A stretch of DNA of 64,000 bases from Mastigias papua (taxonomy: Eukaryota; Cnidaria; Scyphozoa; Rhizostomeae; Mastigiidae), in the NCBI GenBank assembly GCA_964019165.1, contig OZ025267.1, forward strand, positions 10,466,389 through 10,530,388, written 5' to 3'. The notes under the pieces were generated by a model that searched no databases, had not been told where the DNA came from, and was given only the letters and a program-made list of their open reading frames with translations. The position numbers and the translations under genes were made by a program. Positions 58,545-64,000 of this stretch are shown here, piece by piece. Every line of letters starts with the position of its first letter. The first letter of the stretch is position 1.

Positions 58545-58857
58545 ATATTTAACAAACTTAAATCTGTCTTCGTTGTTTTGAACTTAGTTTCTAGCGTACT
58601 ATTGTTGAGGAACTTTGGTAAACAATGGTCACCTTGTTTGAAGCCAGTGAACTAGCCATGCTTCTGACTCAGCCTGAATTTGTCCTTGCTTGATTCCAAT
58701 TTCAACTTTGTCTTTGGCTAACAGATAACTAAGAACAAGTTTAACCTAATAAATATCAATAATGCAGCTAAGGAATTCAGAATTGCAAGGGAAAGAGATA
58801 ACATCTTTCAGAGAGACTAGTCATTGTTGAAACAAATGCAGATATGCTTTACTAAAC

Positions 58858-58981
58858 TCACAGACACACACACAGACACAGACACAGGCACAGACACACA
58901 CACAGATAAACACACAGACACACACACAGACACACACACAGACACACACACAGACACACAAACACAGACACAGACACAGAC

Positions 58982-59048
<67 letters not shown>

Positions 59049-59126
59049 CACGCACGCGCGCGCGCGTGCACACACACACATACACACACACACACACACA
59101 ACACACACACACACACACAACACACA
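58858..59126. repeat. (CA)n/(GACA)n compound microsatellite
   Basis: CACACAGA, then pure GACA (58981-59047), a CG-alternating patch and CA again. Long frames of alternating Cys/Val or Thr/Asp across it are artefacts. Confidence 0.97.
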
Positions 59127-60514
59127 CAGGCCTCCCAGTGTTCATTTTCATTTTTTATTTAGGAATTTAGGATATATTTCTGCCAACATTTAGGACTTTT
59201 TAGGAATATGGGTAAAAATTTTAAGGACTTTTTAGGATGTTTTCAAGCTAAAAATTTTCTCTAGTACAGAGTGGGTAGTATATTCATGCTTGTGTGTTTG
59301 CGAATAATCGTCTGCGCTGATTATCAAATAAGAAAACATAATTAGATGAATTTATGGCGAGGGCTCAGAAATACTCTAGTTGTTTGGTAAATATTCTAGA
59401 CAATAATTCCCCCTCCAAGTCTATAAGTTACGGACTGTGATGTTTTGTTTCTCATCAAGATATTACGGTTCTAATAACCAATGTGCATTCGATGAGAAAA
59501 TCTTTACTTTCAAAGTAGTCTCATCTCCAATCAAAAATCAAAATGGCTCACAAATTTTCCTGGAACATGCGAATAAATCATGACTTTGCTCTGATCTCCA
59601 ATTGATCAAAGAACAATATTGCGTAGTCTATATGACATGCTGAATACCACAAGACAATGAAATAGAAGATAAGGTCAAGGCATATTCAACTTTCCTGAGA
59701 GCATACCACGCCTAACTGCCTCTCCACTTTATTTACCCTATCTGTGCCCTCAAACACTGCCCCCTTCATTTCTAGGGGGGAGTGTTCTGAGGAAATTCTA
59801 CGTTGTCTTTGTAGTCTTGTGATATTCAACATGTAACAGAGGATATGCAGTACGTGATCAATGGGAAGTGGAGCGAAGTTGTGACTTATCTGCATGCTAT
59901 CCTAGGAGTCTGACCTGAATCAAAGCATGGCCCATATCGTACAGAGTAATCCAGAGAATAATTTAACTTGGGTCAGGGCGCAGTTGTTGAGATGATTTGA
60001 ATTGCTTCTATCAAATATTTCTCCTGAAAATCTCTCTTCTTCACTGATGAAAAAAGCCACATTTTCCCCAGTAAAAATCAACTTTTTGTAATGTAATTTC
60101 TTCTCAGATTTGCAATAGTAGAAGTATGAAGACATTACAGCAGTTTAAAAACAATAAGCACAGTTTTAACATCCCAACCTTTTGGTAATTTTGTTACGCA
60201 TTTCAAATATGGCAATTTTTAAATATTCTGTTAGTTGGCTTGTTGATATAATAAGATCAAGCTGACATTTTTATTGTTCAAGAATTCTGTTTCCTCGATG
60301 TTGATACACTGTAAAAGAATTTTATCATCTTCACGGTTTTACCATTTTCAGTTTCCTTTAATATCATTAATAATACCTGATGTCTAGACATGAAATCTTG
60401 AAAAATTTAGGAAATTTAGGATTTCTTGTCCAATTTTATGAATAATTTAGGATTTTTGAGAAAACAGGCAATATTTTAGGGTTTATAGGATTTTAGAACC
60501 GACTGGGAGGCCTG
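59127..60514. mobile_element. hAT-like non-autonomous element inserted in (CA)n
   Basis: A perfect 13-bp TIR, CAGGCCTCCCAGT, at 59127-59139 is found inverted at 60502-60514. The flanks are CA repeat on both sides, compatible with but not proving an 8-bp duplication. TTTAGGA iterons crowd both ends (59158-59240 and 60408-60495), all in the same orientation. Inside, 60106-60191 is an inverted copy of 61370-61455. No transposase frame. The CAGG start and 13-bp TIR suggest hAT; superfamily is inference. Confidence 0.75.
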
Positions 60515-60542
60515 CACACACATTCACACAGACACAGTGACA

Positions 60543-60636
<94 letters not shown>

Positions 60637-60650
60637 CACACACACAAACA
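60515..60650. repeat. (CA)n microsatellite
   Basis: Continuation of the CA tract on the far side of the hAT-like element, with short interruptions. Confidence 0.95.
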
Positions 60651-60671
60651 CATGTATGTACATACACCATA

Positions 60672-61305
<634 letters not shown>

Positions 61306-61340
61306 GCATAAACCACAAATATACTATCCTTTAAGTAAAC

Positions 61341-61363
61341 GTTTCGATCAGAATCTTCATCAG
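61341..61363 (-). ncRNA. Hammerhead-ribozyme-like core H4
   Basis: CTGATGA, unpaired A, GAT/ATC helix around TCTG, GAAAC; identical to H5 in inverted orientation. (AT)n lies on its 3' side. Confidence 0.45.
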
Positions 61364-61464
61364 TACTCCAAATTACCAAAAGGTTGGGATGTTCAAACTG
61401 TGCTTATTGTTGTTAAACTGCTGTAATGTCTTCATACTTCTGCTATTGCAAATCTACATGAGTA

Positions 61465-61487
61465 CTGATGAAGATTCTGATCGAAAC
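61465..61487 (+). ncRNA. Hammerhead-ribozyme-like core H5
   Basis: Same core as H4, plus strand, followed after about 80 bases by (AT)n at 61570. Confidence 0.45.
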
Positions 61488-61568
61488 GTTTACTTAAAGG
61501 ATAGTATATTTGTGGTTTATTCTATTTATGTAATGTATATACGTTGTGGATGCGGCTTAGGTTTAGTT

Positions 61569-61702
<134 letters not shown>

Positions 61703-61734
61703 AATTAAAACTACTATGTGCTCTCGACAAGCCT

Positions 61735-61764
61735 GTTTCGTGAACGGTATTGTTCACTCATCAG
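61735..61764 (-). ncRNA. Hammerhead ribozyme core H6 (canonical)
   Basis: CTGATGA is followed directly by a perfect six-pair stem GTGAAC/GTTCAC with an AATACC loop, then GAAAC. This matches the hammerhead consensus without the extra base seen in the other copies. Helices I and III and the cleavage site were not resolved. About 35 bases 3' (minus strand) is the (AT)n tract. Confidence 0.65.
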
Positions 61765-61809
61765 GAGAATAAATATATGTGTCAACTTTTTGACATCCTA
61801 ATTAAAAGT

Positions 61810-62500
61810 ACATATAATATACATATTACTTTTTCGTACAACGTCGGGCTTATTCGCACTTTGGTGGATAGAGCTTAGAAAATCAACAACTCTCTTCTTT
61901 CTTTTAATAAGGATGTCAAAAAGTTGACACATATATTTAAAAAGAATCAATTTCCTGAACATTTAATAAATAAAGTAGTTAGTACATATCTTGGTAAAAA
62001 TAATACTTCTGCATTATCAGATAACAATGACACATTCCATTTTAGGCTACCATATCTTCCCTTTTCCAATTTTGCTCAACGAAAACTCCGTGCATTGATC
62101 AAAACATATTGCAATAATTTAAAGATTAAACTAGTATTTTCTTCCTATAAGATTAAAACTTAATCAGGGTAAAAGACTTTGTGCCTAGATCGCTACGTTC
62201 TTGTGTTGTCTATAAATTTACTTGTGCGGACTGTAATTCCGTATATGTTGGTGAAACATCCTGACACATATCAACTCGTGGTCGTGAGCATCTTTTTTCA
62301 GATAAAAATTCTCATATATTTAAACATCTCCAAAGCTCTGATGCCTCTAAAAATGCTCGTAATGAGACCTGTTTTAAAGTTATAGATTCAGCTAGAACAC
62401 ACTATCAGCTGAAGATTAAAGAGGCTCTGCATATTATGTGGGAGGGACCCAGCCTTAATAAACAGGTTCAGCACTATAATTTCTCATTAGCTTTCTAACT
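61810..62500 (+). pseudogene. Penelope-like element: RT C-terminal segment and GIY-YIG endonuclease
   Basis: From about 61850 one frame gives LVDRA, INNS and LTHIFKKNQFPEHLINKVVSTYL, the linker after the Penelope RT. From about 62185 another gives KDFVPRSLRSCVVYKFTCADC with NSVYVGETS (a well-kept GIY-YIG-type start), STRGREHLFSDKNSHIFKHL, CFKVIDSARTHYQLKIKEALHI and LNKQVQHYNFSLAF before a stop at about 62497. One in-frame stop follows GETS. The RT core is missing (5' truncated). The nuclease would normally nick target DNA for reverse transcription. Confidence 0.88.
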
Positions 62501-62609
62501 CTTGTGTAACGGTTCTCGTTCTCTTCTTTTTTCGAATAGTTTTTTTCGCTTGTTCGTCAATTGACTTTACAAAGTATGTTCTATTAGTATTCATTGTTAA
62601 TTTCAGTAA

Positions 62610-62638
62610 CTGACGATGGATTTGAGTAAATCCGAAAC
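62610..62638 (+). ncRNA. Hammerhead-ribozyme-like core H7 in Penelope 3' region
   Basis: CTGACGA, unpaired T, a six-pair stem GGATTT/AAATCC with GAGT loop, GAAAC. It lies about 110 bases after the GIY-YIG stop. The following 80 bases match the 170-bp tandem repeat at 58374-58460 and then run into (AT)n. Confidence 0.6.
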
Positions 62639-62714
62639 ATGTCTTACAAATTGAAATCAATTGTCGTGTTTTCTCGCATCATTTCTGATTTACTTATTGT
62701 GAGAAACTTTGGAA

Positions 62715-63414
<700 letters not shown>

Positions 63415-63482
63415 TCGGCTAAGGCTGACAGAGGTAAATACTAAGTCATGAGTGGGCTACCACAATTGGAAAATTTATTTTG

Positions 63483-63555
63483 GCCCCAGTGCGGATTCGA
63501 ACTCACGATGTTTAGATCAGAAGACTCCTGTGCTAATCAATTGCGCCATCCAGGC
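63483..63555 (-). repeat. tRNA-like SINE head, left copy
   Basis: Same 73-base tRNA-like sequence as 63821-63893, inverted. See that entry for boxes A and B. Confidence 0.8.
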
Positions 63556-63627
63556 ACAAAAGAATAGCGGTGGAATCTTAAGGTGATTCTACCGTGAGTC
63601 CCTCAACGCATCTAGGGCCTTCTCTAT

Positions 63628-63652
63628 GTTTCGGCTATAATGCCTTCTTCAG
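63628..63652 (-). ncRNA. Hammerhead-ribozyme-like core H8
   Basis: CTGAAGA, unpaired A, GGC/GCC helix with ATTATA loop, GAAAC; inverted twin of H9. Confidence 0.5.
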
Positions 63653-63723
63653 AGCCAAACGTACTTTATAATATTAATTCGGCTAAGCCTTAGCCGAATT
63701 AATATTATAAAGTACGCTTGGCT

Positions 63724-63748
63724 CTGAAGAAGGCATTATAGCCGAAAC
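63724..63748 (+). ncRNA. Hammerhead-ribozyme-like core H9
   Basis: CTGAAGA, unpaired A, GGC/GCC helix, GAAAC; about 35 bases inside the unit start. Confidence 0.5.
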
Positions 63749-63820
63749 ATAGAGAAGGCCCTAGATGCGTTGAGGGACTCACGGTAGAATCACCTTAAGA
63801 TTCCACCGCTATTCTTTTGT

Positions 63821-63893
63821 GCCTGGATGGCGCAATTGATTAGCACAGGAGTCTTCTGATCTAAACATCGTGAGTTCGAATCCGCACTGGGGC
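63821..63893 (+). repeat. tRNA-like SINE head, right copy
   Basis: 73 bases with box A TGGCGCAATTGATTAGC and box B GAGTTCGAATCC, the internal RNA polymerase III promoter. A near-complete T arm (GTGAG/CGCAC, one mismatch), D arm and GGGGCCA-like end are visible. The loop suggests a TCT anticodon (tRNA-Arg-like), but the acceptor and anticodon stems are poorly paired. It is therefore SINE-derived, not a working tRNA gene. Confidence 0.8.
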
Positions 63894-63987
63894 CAAAATA
63901 AATTTTCCAATTGTGGTAGCCCACTCATGACTTAGTATTTACCTATGTCAGCCTTAGCCGAATTAATATTATAAAGTACGCTTGGCT

Positions 63988-64000
63988 CTGAAGAAGGCAT
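63988..64000 (+). ncRNA. Hammerhead-like core H10, cut by window end
   Basis: CTGAAGAAGGCAT matches the first half of H9 at the expected tandem period. Confidence 0.45.

Larger units (their letters stand above)
58321..58643 (+). repeat. Tandem 170-bp repeat (Penelope pseudo-LTR type) with hammerhead-like cores
   Basis: Unit 1 (58321-58490) and unit 2 (58491 to about 58643) are tandem copies with period 170. Each contains TTCTGTAACTGAAGATCTGAAGA, the GAAAC box, AAATCTGTCTTCGTT and TTGTTGAGGAACTTT. The part after GAAAC is also similar to 62634-62715 behind the second Penelope-like fragment. The repeat is therefore most likely the terminal pseudo-LTR of the element, which in this class is often tandem. 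Confidence 0.75.
61306..61568. mobile_element. Fold-back unit with paired hammerhead-like cores H4 and H5
   Basis: Arms 61308-61367 and 61461-61522 are inverted copies (AGTACTGATGAAGATTCTGATC through GTGGTTTA when read on the plus strand of the right arm). They enclose 61370-61455, an 86-bp segment also present inverted inside the hAT-like element (60106-60191). The right arm continues to a GATGCGGCTTAGG segment and (AT)n, like the H3 unit. Confidence 0.65.
63689..63967 (+). mobile_element. Ribozyme-plus-tRNA-SINE unit, right copy, beginning of a tandem array
   Basis: Head-to-head with the left copy around a centre at 63688. The unit start (CCTTAGCCGAATTAATATTATAAAG, from 63688) recurs at 63953, giving a period of about 265, so a second tandem unit begins before the window ends. 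Order within a unit: hammerhead-like core, about 75-base spacer, tRNA-like head, tail. Confidence 0.85.

Noticed and set aside
58817..59162. Cys/Val and Thr/Asp repeat frames on both strands
   Set aside because: Product of the CA/GACA microsatellite, no start context or domain.
63821..63893. Functional tRNA gene
   Set aside because: Acceptor and anticodon stems pair poorly and the sequence is part of a repeated composite unit, so it is a SINE head.

Overview
The window is repeat-dense, AT-rich animal DNA. A giant cadherin gene with GT-AG introns, Penelope-like elements with GIY-YIG nucleases, RLE-type non-LTR retrotransposons, CR1/L2-like LINEs, a PIF/Harbinger transposon and a RAG1/Transib-type transposase relic together point to an invertebrate metazoan. 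I suspect a cnidarian (anthozoan-like), but the sequence alone does not prove this. Apart from the cadherin I see no host gene I can name.

Layout. 1-12824 (minus strand): the 5' part of a very large cadherin (Dachsous/Fat/protocadherin type). One 7.8-kb exon encodes a signal peptide and about 24 cadherin repeats. A second small exon at 1753-1931 joins it in frame, and the gene runs off the left edge. Its 3-kb intron holds a LINE fragment and a terminal-inverted-repeat (TIR) element. 12825-14550: upstream DNA and a LINE 3' end. 14551-31372: six retrotransposon copies stacked inside one expanded (TAA)n microsatellite. Three plus-strand copies (A, E, F) belong to a Myb-like/RT/CCHC/RLE family with a structured 5' leader, and F keeps an intact 1127-codon ORF. 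Three minus-strand copies (B, C, D) belong to a second RLE family, and C keeps an intact 907-codon ORF. 31803-35123: a decayed RAG1-like transposase with its acidic triad and CCHH zinc ligands still readable. It is split by a 967-bp TTAA-flanked element with iterated TTCGGTG motifs. 35470-41900 (minus): an LTR-retrotransposon relic, cut by a nearly complete 2.87-kb Harbinger element with TAA target duplications. 42200-48400: Gypsy integrase and CR1/L2-like LINE scraps, partly nested. 48400-53740 and 54825-56700: nothing recognisable. 53742-54823: a TIR element holding a second copy of an LTR-like repeat first seen at 933-1330.

56700-64000 is a patchwork of (AT)n and (CA)n microsatellites, two Penelope-like GIY-YIG fragments (one broken by a LINE with a 25-bp target duplication), a hAT-like element in (CA)n, and at least ten hammerhead-ribozyme-like cores. 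Several of these cores sit just upstream of an (AT)n tract. The last part, 63410-64000, is a head-to-head inverted and then tandem repeat in which each unit pairs a hammerhead-like core with a tRNA-like SINE head.

Functionally, the cadherin is the only likely host product (cell-cell adhesion or planar polarity). The rest records successive insertion: microsatellites serve as landing pads for RLE retrotransposons (TAA), Penelope-type ribozyme units (AT) and a hAT-like element (CA), and DNA transposons have inserted into older elements.
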